Of a stretch of DNA of 64,000 bases, positions 35,545 through 44,676 are shown in pieces. Source of the DNA: Rhizobium sp. FKY42 (GTDB lineage: Bacteria > Pseudomonadota > Alphaproteobacteria > Rhizobiales > Rhizobiaceae); assembly GCF_005222835.1 (NCBI RefSeq), contig NZ_STGA01000045.1:62001-126000 (forward strand), in the 5' to 3' direction. The position numbers and the translations under genes are program-made. Position 1 is the stretch's first letter. Each line of letters opens with the position of its first letter. Under the pieces are notes generated by a model. That model worked only from the letters and a program-made list of their open reading frames with translations. It had not been told where the DNA came from and did no database searches.

Positions 35545-36258
35545 ATGGCAGTCAGCGAAGCGGCGCGCGACAAATTGAAAGCGGTTTCGACCGCAACCTT
35601 GACGACTGTCATGCTGAAACGCGGTTTTCGAAATGTCTTCATCGCCGGCATTCACAAGATCAACCATGATGCACCGCGCATGGTGGGGCCAGCATATACC
35701 TTGCGTTATATTCCCGCCCGCGAAGATCTTGATCATCTTGGTGTTTTTGCAGACCGCGGTCATCCGCAGCGTCGCGCTGTGGAAGAGTGCCCGGAAGGGG
35801 CCGTTCTGGTCATGGACAGCCGCAAGGATCCAAGCGCTGCATCTGCCGGCAGCATTCTAGTGACGCGTCTCTGGAAGCGTGGAGTTGCAGGCGTCGTGAC
35901 CGACGGAGGGTTCCGGGATACGCCAGATATCGCCGAACTCCCCTTCCCCGCCTATCACGCTGCTCCATCAGCGCCGACCAACCTGATCCGCCACCATGCC
36001 TTGGACATCAATCAGCCCATCGGCTGCGGTGATGTGGCAGTTTACCCGGGAGACATCCTGGTCGGCGACAACGAAGGCGTTGTCGTTATCCCTTCCGATA
36101 TCGCCGAGGACGTGGCAAACGAAGCCTTCGAACAGACGGTTTTCGAGGACTTCGTCGAAGAACAGGTGCGCGCAGGTCGATCGATTTTCGGCATCTATCC
36201 ACCAAGCCCGGAAGCTGAAAAAGAATTCGCCGCCTGGCGAAAAGAAAAGGGGCGCTAA
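35545..36258 (+). CDS. RraA-like / HMG-aldolase family protein
   Basis: 237 residues from the ATG at 35545 (MAVSEAARDKLKAVSTATLT) with AGGGAG upstream; the frame extends to 35458 through the promoter region. Longer than true RraA (~160). It keeps the metal/substrate motif VTDGGFRDTPDI (R and D) and GDNEGVVVIPSD, as in 4-hydroxy-4-methyl-2-oxoglutarate aldolases and oxaloacetate decarboxylases of this fold. Probably cleaves or decarboxylates a 2-oxo acid made from a sugar acid. First gene of an operon with FadR, SMP-30 and DapA-like genes; its stop overlaps the next start. Confidence 0.82.
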   Translation: MAVSEAARDKLKAVSTATLTTVMLKRGFRNVFIAGIHKINHDAPRMVGPAYTLRYIPAREDLDHLGVFADRGHPQRRAVEECPEGAVLVMDSRKDPSAASAGSILVTRLWKRGVAGVVTDGGFRDTPDIAELPFPAYHAAPSAPTNLIRHHALDINQPIGCGDVAVYPGDILVGDNEGVVVIPSDIAEDVANEAFEQTVFEDFVEEQVRAGRSIFGIYPPSPEAEKEFAAWRKEKGR

Positions 36259-36971
36259 TGAACAAACCCGAGCTCATTGCGAGCCAGAAACAGGATCCGC
36301 GATTCAGCGACATCATCTATGAGAAGATCGTGGGAATGATTGCTGATGGTCGCTTCCCTGTCAACGAACGACTTCCCTCGGAGACCAACCTCTCGACAAT
36401 GCTGGGCGCGTCGCGCCCCGTCGTCCGCGAGGCTCTGGAAAAACTCCGCGCGGACCAGTTGATCGTGTCTCGCAAGGGTTCGGGTTCTTATGTTCGCCAG
36501 AGGCCGGATCAGTCTGTTCTAACGGAGGTGCCGGTCGGTTCCTTGGCTGATGTTCAGCGGTTCTTCGAATTTCGCGCTGGGCTGGAAGCGGAAGCCGCCT
36601 CCCTGGCGGCGAAGAACTGGCAAATGCAGGACAAATCCCTGATCGAATCTCGTTTCGATGAACTAGAAGCCTGTCTTCAGCGTGGAGATCTGGGCGCCAA
36701 GGAGGACCAAGCCTTGCACGATGCCATTGCCCTTGCGACGGGCAACCAGTTCCACACTCTGGTTAGGGAATGGTTCAAGCCGCATATCGCTATCGGCATG
36801 TCGGTTACCCGTTCACTCAGCCTGAAGAGAACGCCAGCGCATGTTCGTGCCGTCCAGGATGAGCATGCGGAAATTGTTGCGGCCATCTTCGCGCGTGATG
36901 AACAGCGAGCCCATGGGGCAATGAAGACACACATATTGAACGCCCGGGCGCGGATGTTCCAGGGCGTATGA
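36258..36971 (+). CDS. GntR-family (FadR subfamily) transcriptional regulator
   Basis: 237 residues. N-terminal winged helix ~17-80: IIYEKIVGMIADGRFPVNER, LPSETNLSTMLGASRPVVRE, ALEKLRADQLIVSRKGSGSY; C-terminal FCD helical domain with acidic/histidine metal ligands (ALHDAIALATGNQ, QDEHAEIVAAIF). Starts TAATG on the preceding stop. FCD regulators of this type commonly repress sugar-acid operons and respond to an aldonate, uronate or keto acid; here it probably controls its own operon and perhaps the divergent ABC genes. Confidence 0.9.
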   Translation: MNKPELIASQKQDPRFSDIIYEKIVGMIADGRFPVNERLPSETNLSTMLGASRPVVREALEKLRADQLIVSRKGSGSYVRQRPDQSVLTEVPVGSLADVQRFFEFRAGLEAEAASLAAKNWQMQDKSLIESRFDELEACLQRGDLGAKEDQALHDAIALATGNQFHTLVREWFKPHIAIGMSVTRSLSLKRTPAHVRAVQDEHAEIVAAIFARDEQRAHGAMKTHILNARARMFQGV

Positions 36972-37035
36972 CCAGCAAGGCACGGCGGGAGGAGAAGTCG
37001 CCTGCCTTGGGTAAAGAATGCAATTGGAGGACATG

Positions 37036-37917
37036 ATGCCATCGCCACGCGTGATACATCCGAAGGTGCGCCGTCTCATGGACACGCCTTTGAGGGTCGG
37101 GGAGTCGCCGACATGGGACGACCGGACAGGAGATTTGTGGCTGGTGGATGTGCTGGCTCCCGCAGTCTACTGTATCCGCGCGGATGGGGGGCTGAGCCAT
37201 TATCCGATGCCCGCATTGATCGGTAGCCTTGCGCTGTGCGAAAGCGGCAAAATCATCGTGGCATTGCAAACCGGCGTCCACGTGCTGGACCCGGACTCAG
37301 GCTTGCTGACCTTGTTCTGCAATCCGGACAATGGTCGTCCTGATAGCCGCTTGAACGATGGCAAGGTGGGTCCGGATGGCCATTTCTGGATAGGGACACG
37401 GGATGAGGCAATTCCGCCAACCGGCAACGGGCGTCTCTACCGGGTGGCACCTGACGGAACATTTCAGACAATCATCGAAGATGGCCTGTTCACCTCCAAC
37501 GGCCTGGCATGGAGTGCGGATGGAAGAACGATGTTCCATTCCGATAGCAGCGGTCAATTCCTGCAAAGTTTTGACTTCGACCCGGCCACAGGCTCGCTCG
37601 GACCTGCGAGACGGCTGACGACATTCACCAACGCGGAAGGCCGTCCGGATGGGGCCGCCACCGATGTGGATGGCTTCTACTGGAGTGCCGGGGTTCTGGA
37701 TGGAAAGCTGAACCGGATAAGCCCGGACGGTGAGATCGTCGAGCTCTACCAACTGCCGCTGAGCGGACCGACCATGCCGTGTTTCGGCGGTCCGGATCTG
37801 CGCACCCTTTTCGTCACGACGCTTGTGCGTGAGGTGAATGGCGAAATGGAGCACGGAACCGTCATCGCAATCGACGTGGATGTGACCGGCGTGCCGGTTC
37901 CCCGTTTCCCTATCTGA
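37036..37917 (+). CDS. SMP-30/gluconolactonase family lactonase
   Basis: 293 residues from the ATG at 37036, five bases after GGAGG; ATGs at 37018 and 37033 are less well placed. Six-bladed propeller family with metal ligands: E24 in VGESPTWDD, N and D in SRLNDGKVGPDGHFWIGT, N in SNGLAWSADG, and D in the ATDVDGFYWSAG/VLDGKL region. It hydrolyses an aldonolactone to the free acid, feeding the dehydratase step. 64 bp after the fadR-type gene, 24 bp before the DapA-like gene. Confidence 0.9.
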   Translation: MPSPRVIHPKVRRLMDTPLRVGESPTWDDRTGDLWLVDVLAPAVYCIRADGGLSHYPMPALIGSLALCESGKIIVALQTGVHVLDPDSGLLTLFCNPDNGRPDSRLNDGKVGPDGHFWIGTRDEAIPPTGNGRLYRVAPDGTFQTIIEDGLFTSNGLAWSADGRTMFHSDSSGQFLQSFDFDPATGSLGPARRLTTFTNAEGRPDGAATDVDGFYWSAGVLDGKLNRISPDGEIVELYQLPLSGPTMPCFGGPDLRTLFVTTLVREVNGEMEHGTVIAIDVDVTGVPVPRFPI

Positions 37918-37941
37918 ACCCAATTCTCCGAAAGGTTTCCC

Positions 37942-38844
37942 ATGTCCATTCAAGCCATCAAGTCGGCCCTCGCCGGCGTATCCGGTGTGCCGGTCACTGC
38001 CTATGATTCCGCCGGAGAAGTGAACCCGGAGGTCACTCGTGAAGTCTATCGTCGCGTCGCGGATGCGGGCATCCACAATATTGTCGCTGCCGGAAATACC
38101 GGGGAGTTCTACGCTCTGACGGTCGACGAAATCTACAAGGTTCAGGACGCTGCAGTTGCGGGCGTCAACGGCAAAGCTCCCGTCACCGCTGCAATCGGCC
38201 GCTCCCAGCGCGAAGCCTTGCAGATGGCACGGCGTGCAAAGGAGATCGGCGCAAGTGCGGTCATGTCCCACCAACCGGTTGACCCCTTTGCCGCTCCGCA
38301 ATCGCAAATCGACTATTTCCGTGGATTGGCAGAGGGAAGCGAACTACCGCTGATTGCTTATGTGCGCGCAGATGGCTTCAGCGTGGACGACATGAAGCGG
38401 CTGGCCGATCATCCGAACATTGCTGGCATTAAATTCGCAACGACCGATCTCATGCTGTTGTCGCGCGCGATTTCCGCCTCCCATGCAAACGGCGCTCTCT
38501 ATGTCTGCGGTCTGGCGGAAAGCTGGGCTCCGGCCTTTGCCGCAGTAGGCGCAAGAGGCTTCACATCCGGCCTCGTGAATGTCGCACCGCAATTGTCTCT
38601 CGAAGTTCACAGGGCATTGAGTGAGGGAAATTTCGAAAAGGCACGACAGGTTGCCGAAAAGATCGAGCTGTTCGAGCGTCTGCGCACAAAGTTCCGCAAT
38701 GGCGCTAACGTCACCGTCGTAAAAGAAGCGCTGGAAATTCAGGGGCTTAAAGTTGGTCCCGTGCGTGTTCCCGGCCTGCCTCGCCTGGATGAGGCCGACC
38801 GGGAAACGCTGCGCCAGTTGGTCGAAGGCTGGAACGTCAGATAA
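37942..38844 (+). CDS. DapA/NAL-superfamily aldolase or dehydratase
   Basis: 300 residues, TIM-barrel class I aldolase. GNTGE at 51-55 (carboxylate binding), Schiff-base lysine K164 in AGIKFATTDL, and Y140 in LIAYVRADG where DapA has YN. It is therefore not lysine-pathway DapA. It more probably splits or dehydrates a 2-keto-3-deoxy-aldonate (YagE-, KdgD- or L-KDA dehydratase-like). AAAGG precedes the ATG. Last gene of the plus-strand operon; its end overlaps the convergent uxuB by 8 bp. Confidence 0.85.
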   Translation: MSIQAIKSALAGVSGVPVTAYDSAGEVNPEVTREVYRRVADAGIHNIVAAGNTGEFYALTVDEIYKVQDAAVAGVNGKAPVTAAIGRSQREALQMARRAKEIGASAVMSHQPVDPFAAPQSQIDYFRGLAEGSELPLIAYVRADGFSVDDMKRLADHPNIAGIKFATTDLMLLSRAISASHANGALYVCGLAESWAPAFAAVGARGFTSGLVNVAPQLSLEVHRALSEGNFEKARQVAEKIELFERLRTKFRNGANVTVVKEALEIQGLKVGPVRVPGLPRLDEADRETLRQLVEGWNVR

Positions 38845-40246
38845 CCCGATGCTCACGAATGGAAGCGTTGATCTGGTCACGCCAGTTCCGCGCTTCCTTC
38901 AGCGCCTCGGGAAAAAGCCCTGGGATGGCAAAAAACGAAGCTGACGGATCACTCGGCTCCATGGCATGCGCGGCGGCGAGAACTTCGGCGCGCCGCGGGT
39001 CATCGCAGTCCCCGCGCTTGCGAACTGCAGCCATCCAGGTGCCGACAGCGTAGGCGGTTGCGCCCGCAGTTTCTCCCCGCATCAGGGCATCGATAGCAGG
39101 AGCCAGCAGACGTTGAGGCAATTTCTGCGTCGTATCCATCGAGATCTGTCTATTGCGATGTGCAATCGTTGGATTGGCGAAGCGGGTGAGAAGCTCATCG
39201 ATATAGGCCGGAAGATCGATACCTGGCACAGGATCAAGCGTACTAACCACGTCCTCCATGTGCCTGCGCGCCTTTGCAGCCAGTTCCGGAACGGCCATGA
39301 CCTCGCGAATGTAGTCCAGACCGTTGAGGATGCCGAGATGCGCGAGCAATGTGTGCGAACCGTTCAGCAGGCGGAGCTTCATCTTTTCATAGGGCTCAAC
39401 GTTTTCGGCGAAAATCGCCCCTCCCGCTTCCCAGGTAGGACGCCCATCAACGAACCTGTCTTCGATCACCCATTGCAGGAACGGTTCCGTATCGAGTGCC
39501 AGTCGATCATCCACGCCGAGAAGAGAGGCGGCACGCTGGCGGGTTTCTTCTGTTGCGGCAGGAACGATGCGATCCACCATTGAGCACGGAAAAGCGCCTT
39601 CCCGTTCAATCCAGTCTGCCAAACCGGTATCTCGGAAACGGGCCATTTCCGACACCAGTCGCTGAATGACCCTGCCGTTGGAGGGAAGATTATCGCAGCA
39701 GAGAACCGTGAACGGCTTCAACCCTGCGGCATGGCGGAGTGCCAGACCTTCGACGATGAAGCCTAGAACACCACTCGGCTGATGCGGATTTTGCATGTCG
39801 TGCGCCACGGCTGCGTGGTCATGATCAAGTCCGCCAGTCACCGGATGCAGCCCATAGGCTTTTTCCGAGACGGTCATCGTTACGATCCTGATGACCGGAT
39901 CAGCCAGATAATCGAGGACGCGTTGTCCGTCCTTTGCAGCGCAGATCCAGTCGACCGTTGCTCCCAGAACTTCTGAACTGTCTCCTGCCTCGCTCCGCAC
40001 TGTGATGGAATAGAGCCCATCCTGTGCGGCAAGCGCCTCCACCGGCTCCGGCGAACGAAGGTTTACGGCAACGATCCCCCAATCACCAAACTGCGTCTCA
40101 AGGGCTCTCTGCGTATAGACCGCCTGATGAGCCCGATGAAACGCGCCGAGACCGATGTGAAGGATACCGGGTTTCAGCCTATCCCGATCATATCCGGGGC
40201 GACGTATATTGGCTGGCAGGTCTGAATCTTTGGAAAGAAGTGCCAT
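38837..40246 (-). CDS. uxuB: Mannitol-dehydrogenase family, fructuronate reductase (UxuB-like)
   Basis: 469 residues, long-chain polyol dehydrogenase type. N-terminal coenzyme motif ILHIGLGAFHRAHQAVYTQR, FTVLCCDNLPSNGRV, and the catalytic-type K-x4-N-x2-H seen in EKMKLRLLNGSHTLLAHLG. It reduces D-fructuronate to D-mannonate, the UxuA substrate; uxuA is 2 bp upstream. D-mannitol or D-arabinitol dehydrogenase is the alternative, but the uxuA neighbour favours UxuB. Last gene of the GntR-TRAP-idnD-uxuAB operon. Confidence 0.88.
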   Translation of the reverse strand: MALLSKDSDLPANIRRPGYDRDRLKPGILHIGLGAFHRAHQAVYTQRALETQFGDWGIVAVNLRSPEPVEALAAQDGLYSITVRSEAGDSSEVLGATVDWICAAKDGQRVLDYLADPVIRIVTMTVSEKAYGLHPVTGGLDHDHAAVAHDMQNPHQPSGVLGFIVEGLALRHAAGLKPFTVLCCDNLPSNGRVIQRLVSEMARFRDTGLADWIEREGAFPCSMVDRIVPAATEETRQRAASLLGVDDRLALDTEPFLQWVIEDRFVDGRPTWEAGGAIFAENVEPYEKMKLRLLNGSHTLLAHLGILNGLDYIREVMAVPELAAKARRHMEDVVSTLDPVPGIDLPAYIDELLTRFANPTIAHRNRQISMDTTQKLPQRLLAPAIDALMRGETAGATAYAVGTWMAAVRKRGDCDDPRRAEVLAAAHAMEPSDPSASFFAIPGLFPEALKEARNWRDQINASIREHRVI

Positions 40247-40248
40247 CT

Positions 40249-41448
40249 TTATGCTCCCAGCCCATAGCGCTGGTGTTTGAGTGTTCTTTCGATGCCACGC
40301 AACTCCGCCAGACCCTTGAGACGCCCGATGGCCGGATAGCCCGGTTGCGCGCCGCGCGTCAGGTCGTCCAGAATTTCCTGGCCGTGGTCCGGCCGCATGG
40401 GGATCTGGTGGTCCGCGCGCCCTTCCTCCAGGCGCCGTGCCTCTTCCGAGACTAGCGCTGCGATGACGGCAACCATGTCTGTGCCACCTTCCAGATGCTC
40501 GTCCTCAAAGAAGGAGCAAGGCACTGTATCCGTATCACGCGTTACATTGCGCAGATGCACGAAGTGAATGCGATCGGCAAAGCGCGTAGCAATAAATGGC
40601 AGATCATTGTCCACGCGGGCGCCGAGCGAGCCGGTGCAAAGGGTTACACCATTGGCGCGGGCATCCACTTGGCTAAGCATATGCGCATAGTCTGCCTCGG
40701 TGGAAAGAATGCGCGGAAGCCCTAGAAGCGGCCAGGGCGGATCATCGCCATGGGCGCAGATGTTGATGCCCACCTCTTCTGCAACAGGAGTTACCTCACT
40801 CAGGAAGTCGACGAGGTTCTGCTGCAACCGCTCGCGGTTGATACCCTGATAGGTGCGTAGCTTCTCCAGCAATTGATCCAGCGTGTAGCCATCCGCCGAG
40901 CCAGGTAGACCTGCACCGATATTCTTGCCCAGCGCTGCGATCTTGCCATCTGCCATCTCAGAGAAGCGACGATGAGCCTCCTCCCTCAACCATTCCGGAT
41001 AATCGAGCGCGGCATTCGGTCGTTTCAGGATATGGACATCAAAGGCGGCAAAATCCGTGAGGTCGAAGCGCATTGCCTTGGCGCCGTGCCGCGTTTCCCA
41101 ACGCAAATCCGTGCGCGTCCAATCCAGCACCGGCATGAAGTTATAGCAAACCGTGCGGATGCCAGACGCGGAAAGACGGCGAAGCGTTTCCTGCCAGTTG
41201 GCGATGTGTCGCTTCCAGTCGCCCGTCTGGGTTTTGATGTCTTCCGAAACCGGAACGCTTTCGACGACATCCCAGTACAGGCCACCTGCCTTGATCTCCT
41301 GGTGTCGCTTCGCAATCTCGTCGACAGGCCAGACTTCGCCCGTCGCGATATGGTGCAGAGCACTGACAATACCTTCAGCACCCGCCTGTGCCGCATCCCG
41401 CACACTTACCTTGTCGATCGGGCCGAACCACCGCCACGTATGTCTCAT
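40249..41448 (-). CDS. uxuA: Mannonate dehydratase
   Basis: 399 residues, xylose-isomerase-like barrel. Start MRHTWRWFGPIDKVSVRDAA is diagnostic; further marks are IRTVCYNFMPVLDWTRTDLR, NICAHGDDPPWPLLGLPRIL (metal ligands) and IHFVHLRNVTRDTDTVPCSF. It converts D-mannonate to 2-keto-3-deoxygluconate (KDG) in glucuronate breakdown. KDG kinase and aldolase are not in this window. Two bp before uxuB, 18 bp after idnD. Confidence 0.96.
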   Translation of the reverse strand: MRHTWRWFGPIDKVSVRDAAQAGAEGIVSALHHIATGEVWPVDEIAKRHQEIKAGGLYWDVVESVPVSEDIKTQTGDWKRHIANWQETLRRLSASGIRTVCYNFMPVLDWTRTDLRWETRHGAKAMRFDLTDFAAFDVHILKRPNAALDYPEWLREEAHRRFSEMADGKIAALGKNIGAGLPGSADGYTLDQLLEKLRTYQGINRERLQQNLVDFLSEVTPVAEEVGINICAHGDDPPWPLLGLPRILSTEADYAHMLSQVDARANGVTLCTGSLGARVDNDLPFIATRFADRIHFVHLRNVTRDTDTVPCSFFEDEHLEGGTDMVAVIAALVSEEARRLEEGRADHQIPMRPDHGQEILDDLTRGAQPGYPAIGRLKGLAELRGIERTLKHQRYGLGA

Positions 41449-41466
41449 CGTCTTTTCCTTAAAATT

Positions 41467-42516
41467 CTAATCCGTCTGCTTGAAGGTCAATTGCACCTTG
41501 CACGCGACAGTTCTGTCACCGGCCTGCTCGAAGGCTTCGATTGCCTGTTCGAGAGGAAACTCATGGGAGATGATCGGCCTGACATCGATGGCTCGGCCTG
41601 AAATCAGATCAACGGCCTGAGCGAACTCGGTATGGAAGCGTTGCGATCCACGCCAAACGATCTCTTTGCCGACCAGCGCATTCAGCGGAATGGTAATGTC
41701 ACCTGTCACCCCGACCTGCACGATCGTTCCTCGCGGCTTGATGGCTGCGAAGGCGGATCTGAGAGCAGGACCTGCGGCGGAACAATCAAACACCACGTCG
41801 AATTTGCCCTTGTTCTCCTGATAGGGAGCCAGCGCCTCGGCATCGCGCGCCACATTGATAACGACATCAGCTCCCATGGCTGGAGCACGGGCAAGAGCCG
41901 CATCCGTCAGGTCCGTCACAACAATTGTGCCAGCTCCGGCATGCCGGGCCGCCGCAACAACCAGCAAACCAATCGGGCCAGCGCCCGTTACAAGTACCGT
42001 CTTTCCCGCCAGATCACCTGCTTGAGAAACCGCATGCAGGCAGACAGCCAAAGGTTCAGCACATGCGGCCTCGCCTGCCGTGACATTACCGCCCACCGCA
42101 TGGCATTGTTTGGCTGGTACGACCAGTTGATCGCGGAACATTCCGTTTTCGTGCGGCAGGCGCATGGCAGAGCCCATGAACCGCATATTCAGGCAATGGA
42201 TTGGCTGGTTGATGGCGCAGTATTCGCAATGGCCACAGGGTTGCGACGGGTTGACCGCCACCAATTGCCCTATGGCAAGATTGCTGACGCCGGACCCAAG
42301 CGCCTTCACAAAGCCGGAAGCCTCATGCCCTGCGATGATGGGTTCGCGCACCCGCACCGGTCCGAAACCTCCATCCTGATAGTAATGCAGATCCGATCCG
42401 CAAATACCACCAGCTGCCATGGCAAGGAGAACTTCGCCCTCCCCAGGCATCTGGGTGCCAATTTCCTCCACGCGAAGATCGCGTGTTGCGTGGAGACGAG
42501 CAACGCGCGTCTTCAT
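41467..42516 (-). CDS. Zinc alcohol dehydrogenase, L-idonate 5-dehydrogenase type
   Basis: 349 residues from the ATG at 42516 with GAGGCTAG 5 bp upstream; the frame runs to 42609 into dctM. Catalytic zinc C39 (GGICGSDLH) with H64/E65 (GHEASG); structural zinc C94, C97, C100, C108 (PCGHCEYC...IHC). Rossmann motif VLVTGAGPIGLLVV. The N-terminal part with DLHYYQDGGFG matches IdnD. It would oxidise L-idonate to 5-keto-D-gluconate; other aldonates or polyols possible. Between dctM and uxuA in the operon, suggesting the TRAP system brings in an aldonate or uronate. Confidence 0.85.
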   Translation of the reverse strand: MKTRVARLHATRDLRVEEIGTQMPGEGEVLLAMAAGGICGSDLHYYQDGGFGPVRVREPIIAGHEASGFVKALGSGVSNLAIGQLVAVNPSQPCGHCEYCAINQPIHCLNMRFMGSAMRLPHENGMFRDQLVVPAKQCHAVGGNVTAGEAACAEPLAVCLHAVSQAGDLAGKTVLVTGAGPIGLLVVAAARHAGAGTIVVTDLTDAALARAPAMGADVVINVARDAEALAPYQENKGKFDVVFDCSAAGPALRSAFAAIKPRGTIVQVGVTGDITIPLNALVGKEIVWRGSQRFHTEFAQAVDLISGRAIDVRPIISHEFPLEQAIEAFEQAGDRTVACKVQLTFKQTD

Positions 42517-42575
42517 GTGTCTAGCCTCGATGATTGAGATAGTGGCTCTCGCAACGCAATGCGGGAGCCTTCTGA

Positions 42576-43982
42576 TTAGCGGATGAGGCCCATTTCCTTC
42601 GGCAGCCACAGTGTGATGCCGGGGATGAAGGTGATCAACATGAGCGCGATGACCAGCGGCACAAGCCAGGGAACAATGGCCATGGTCGTCCGCTCGACGG
42701 ACAGTTTGGCGACGCGCGACAGAACGAACAGCACCATTCCCAACGGCGGGTGAAGGAGACCGATCATCAAGTTCAATGTCATGATCAGACCGAAATGGAC
42801 CGGATCAATACCAAACTGCTTCACGAGCGGCAGCAGGATCGGCACAAGAATGGTGATTGCCGCAATCGTATCCAGGAAGCAGCCAACGAAGAGCATCAGC
42901 AGGTTCACAAGAATGAGGAAGACCCACTTGTTGCTGGTGATCGACAGGATTGCATCCGAAAGAAGCTGCGCGGTCTGGCTCACAGTTAGCAACCATGCAA
43001 AGACTGAGGCGGCTGCAACGATGAACAGAACCGAAGCCGTGGTCTCCACTGTATCCAGTGTCGCCTTGGCAACCGACTTGAACGTCATGGTACGATAGCG
43101 GACCATGCCCAGGAAAAGAGACCAGAGCACTGCAGCGACAGCTGCTTCGGTGGGCGTGAACCAGCCCATGGTCATGCCACCAATCAGGATGACCGGTGTC
43201 ATGAGCGCCATGACGGCGGAGAAATCAAAGTACCAATCGCACAGCAAAAGTACGATCAGGGCAACGAAGATAGCCCAGTTCAACGACAGACCGAGCATCG
43301 TCAGGATCCAGATGCCGGTCGGCACAGCCATCACGACCAGAACCTCAAGCGATGCACCCAGCAAGTTCTTGATGCTGAAAGGCGTATCGGAACCCCAGCG
43401 CTTGACATAGGCGAAGATCGCGACAGTCACCATCATCAGAACCGTCATCACCACGCCCGGAACAATGCCCGCCATGAACAGGGCGCCGATGGAGACATTG
43501 GCCATCATTCCGTAGATGACGAAGGGCAGCGAAGGCGGGAAAATCGGCCCCAATGTTGCGGATGCTGCCGTCACACCAACCGCTGCTTCCACCGGATAGC
43601 CGTGGTCTTTCATGGCCTTGATTTCGATCGTGCCGATACCCGCCGCATCCGCAAGCGCCGTACCGGACATCCCCGAAAAGACGACAGAGCCGATGATATT
43701 GACCTGCGCCAAACCGCCTTTCATCCAGCCGACCAGCGCGACCGCAAAGGAATAGATACGACCGGTCACACCGGCAATGTTCATAAGATTGCCGGCCAGG
43801 ATGAAGAAAGGAACGGCCAGCAGAGGAAAGCTTTCAACGCCCGCGATCAGACGCTGAGCGGCAATGATATCCGGCGCGACATCATAGAACACGATGTACA
43901 GAACCGACGAAACAGCCATGGAAACCGCAACCGGCAGTCCCAGCACCATCAACGCCAGAAAGGATCCAATCAGGAGAAGCAT
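42576..43982 (-). CDS. dctM: TRAP transporter large membrane subunit, DctM
   Basis: 468 residues from the ATG at 43982 (MLLLIGSFLALMVLGLPVAV); a TTG at 43991 inside the dctQ end is too close to AGAGGA. About 12 hydrophobic segments; landmarks PFFILAGNLMNIAGVTGRIY, GMSGTALADAAGIGTIEIKA, and DPVHFGLIMTLNLMIGLLHP. Slightly longer than usual (~430), from an extended central membrane region (~residues 225-260). Couples sodium-driven uptake to the DctP binding protein. Confidence 0.94.
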   Translation of the reverse strand: MLLLIGSFLALMVLGLPVAVSMAVSSVLYIVFYDVAPDIIAAQRLIAGVESFPLLAVPFFILAGNLMNIAGVTGRIYSFAVALVGWMKGGLAQVNIIGSVVFSGMSGTALADAAGIGTIEIKAMKDHGYPVEAAVGVTAASATLGPIFPPSLPFVIYGMMANVSIGALFMAGIVPGVVMTVLMMVTVAIFAYVKRWGSDTPFSIKNLLGASLEVLVVMAVPTGIWILTMLGLSLNWAIFVALIVLLLCDWYFDFSAVMALMTPVILIGGMTMGWFTPTEAAVAAVLWSLFLGMVRYRTMTFKSVAKATLDTVETTASVLFIVAAASVFAWLLTVSQTAQLLSDAILSITSNKWVFLILVNLLMLFVGCFLDTIAAITILVPILLPLVKQFGIDPVHFGLIMTLNLMIGLLHPPLGMVLFVLSRVAKLSVERTTMAIVPWLVPLVIALMLITFIPGITLWLPKEMGLIR

Positions 43983-43987
43983 ATCAA

Positions 43988-44566
43988 TCAATCCTCTGCG
44001 TTCTGGAAGGCTTCAGGGCGCTCGAGAACGGAATAGCCGCGGCGCATATTGGCAATGAAAACCTGGATGGATCGGCCCAACATCAGGACGAAAGCGGCAA
44101 GAACCGTGTAGAAAACAATGTTTCGGGGCAGTTGGACAGTCACCATTTCCTCGTCGGCGACGATCTCCATGTAGCGCCACATGAGCCAGGAGCCGTAGGC
44201 GAAGAAGCCGATGCGAATGATATCCACCGCCGTGGCCATGATGCGCGTCACGCGTGCCGGGAGATAGTGGTAGAGAACATCGACCTGAATATGCCGCGAC
44301 ATTCGCACGCACATGACCGAGCCCATGAACACGACGCCGATCAGGCAGTTGACGGCGATTTCTTCAGTCCATGCGTAACTGTCATTCAGCACATAGCGCG
44401 TGAAGAACTGGAGAAAGACGCAAGCCGTCATCAACCAGAAGAGACCAAGCGTGAGCCAGTCCTCGAAGGCATAGACCTTGAGATCGACATGAGCCGGCGC
44501 TTCATCGAAAGTATGCGCCAATTCCTCCGGCGTAACCGGTGTATGGATTTCCTGTGCCGCAGACAT
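43988..44566 (-). CDS. dctQ: TRAP transporter small membrane subunit, DctQ
   Basis: 192 residues from the ATG at 44566 (MSAAQEIHTPVTPEEL), with AGGA 9 bp upstream; 44590 (MFLNRKLL) is an alternative, and the open frame to 44734 runs through the hairpin. Four membrane segments: FWLMTACVFLQFFTRYVLN, CLIGVVFMGSVMCVRM, a third near VDIIRIGFFAYGSWLMW, and VFYTVLAAFVLMLGRSI. The W-TEE motif (YAWTEEIAVN) after helix 1 is the family hallmark. Four bp before dctM. Confidence 0.92.
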   Translation of the reverse strand: MSAAQEIHTPVTPEELAHTFDEAPAHVDLKVYAFEDWLTLGLFWLMTACVFLQFFTRYVLNDSYAWTEEIAVNCLIGVVFMGSVMCVRMSRHIQVDVLYHYLPARVTRIMATAVDIIRIGFFAYGSWLMWRYMEIVADEEMVTVQLPRNIVFYTVLAAFVLMLGRSIQVFIANMRRGYSVLERPEAFQNAED

Positions 44567-44676
44567 CAGCAATTTCCTGTTCAAGAACATAGCTTCGCCG
44601 CTCAGGCAGTGGCCTGAATTTTGAAGAGGCCTGTCGATTGACGACAAGGCGCGGATCGAAGCGGATTGCAGAGTGG

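Noticed and set aside
35545-36258. True RraA, regulator of RNase E
   Set aside because: About 75 residues longer than RraA, keeps the catalytic-type R and D of the aldolase branch and lies in a catabolic operon.
37942-38844. Lysine-biosynthesis DapA
   Set aside because: GNTGE and K164 are present, but the YN region reads YVRADG and the gene lies among sugar-acid genes.
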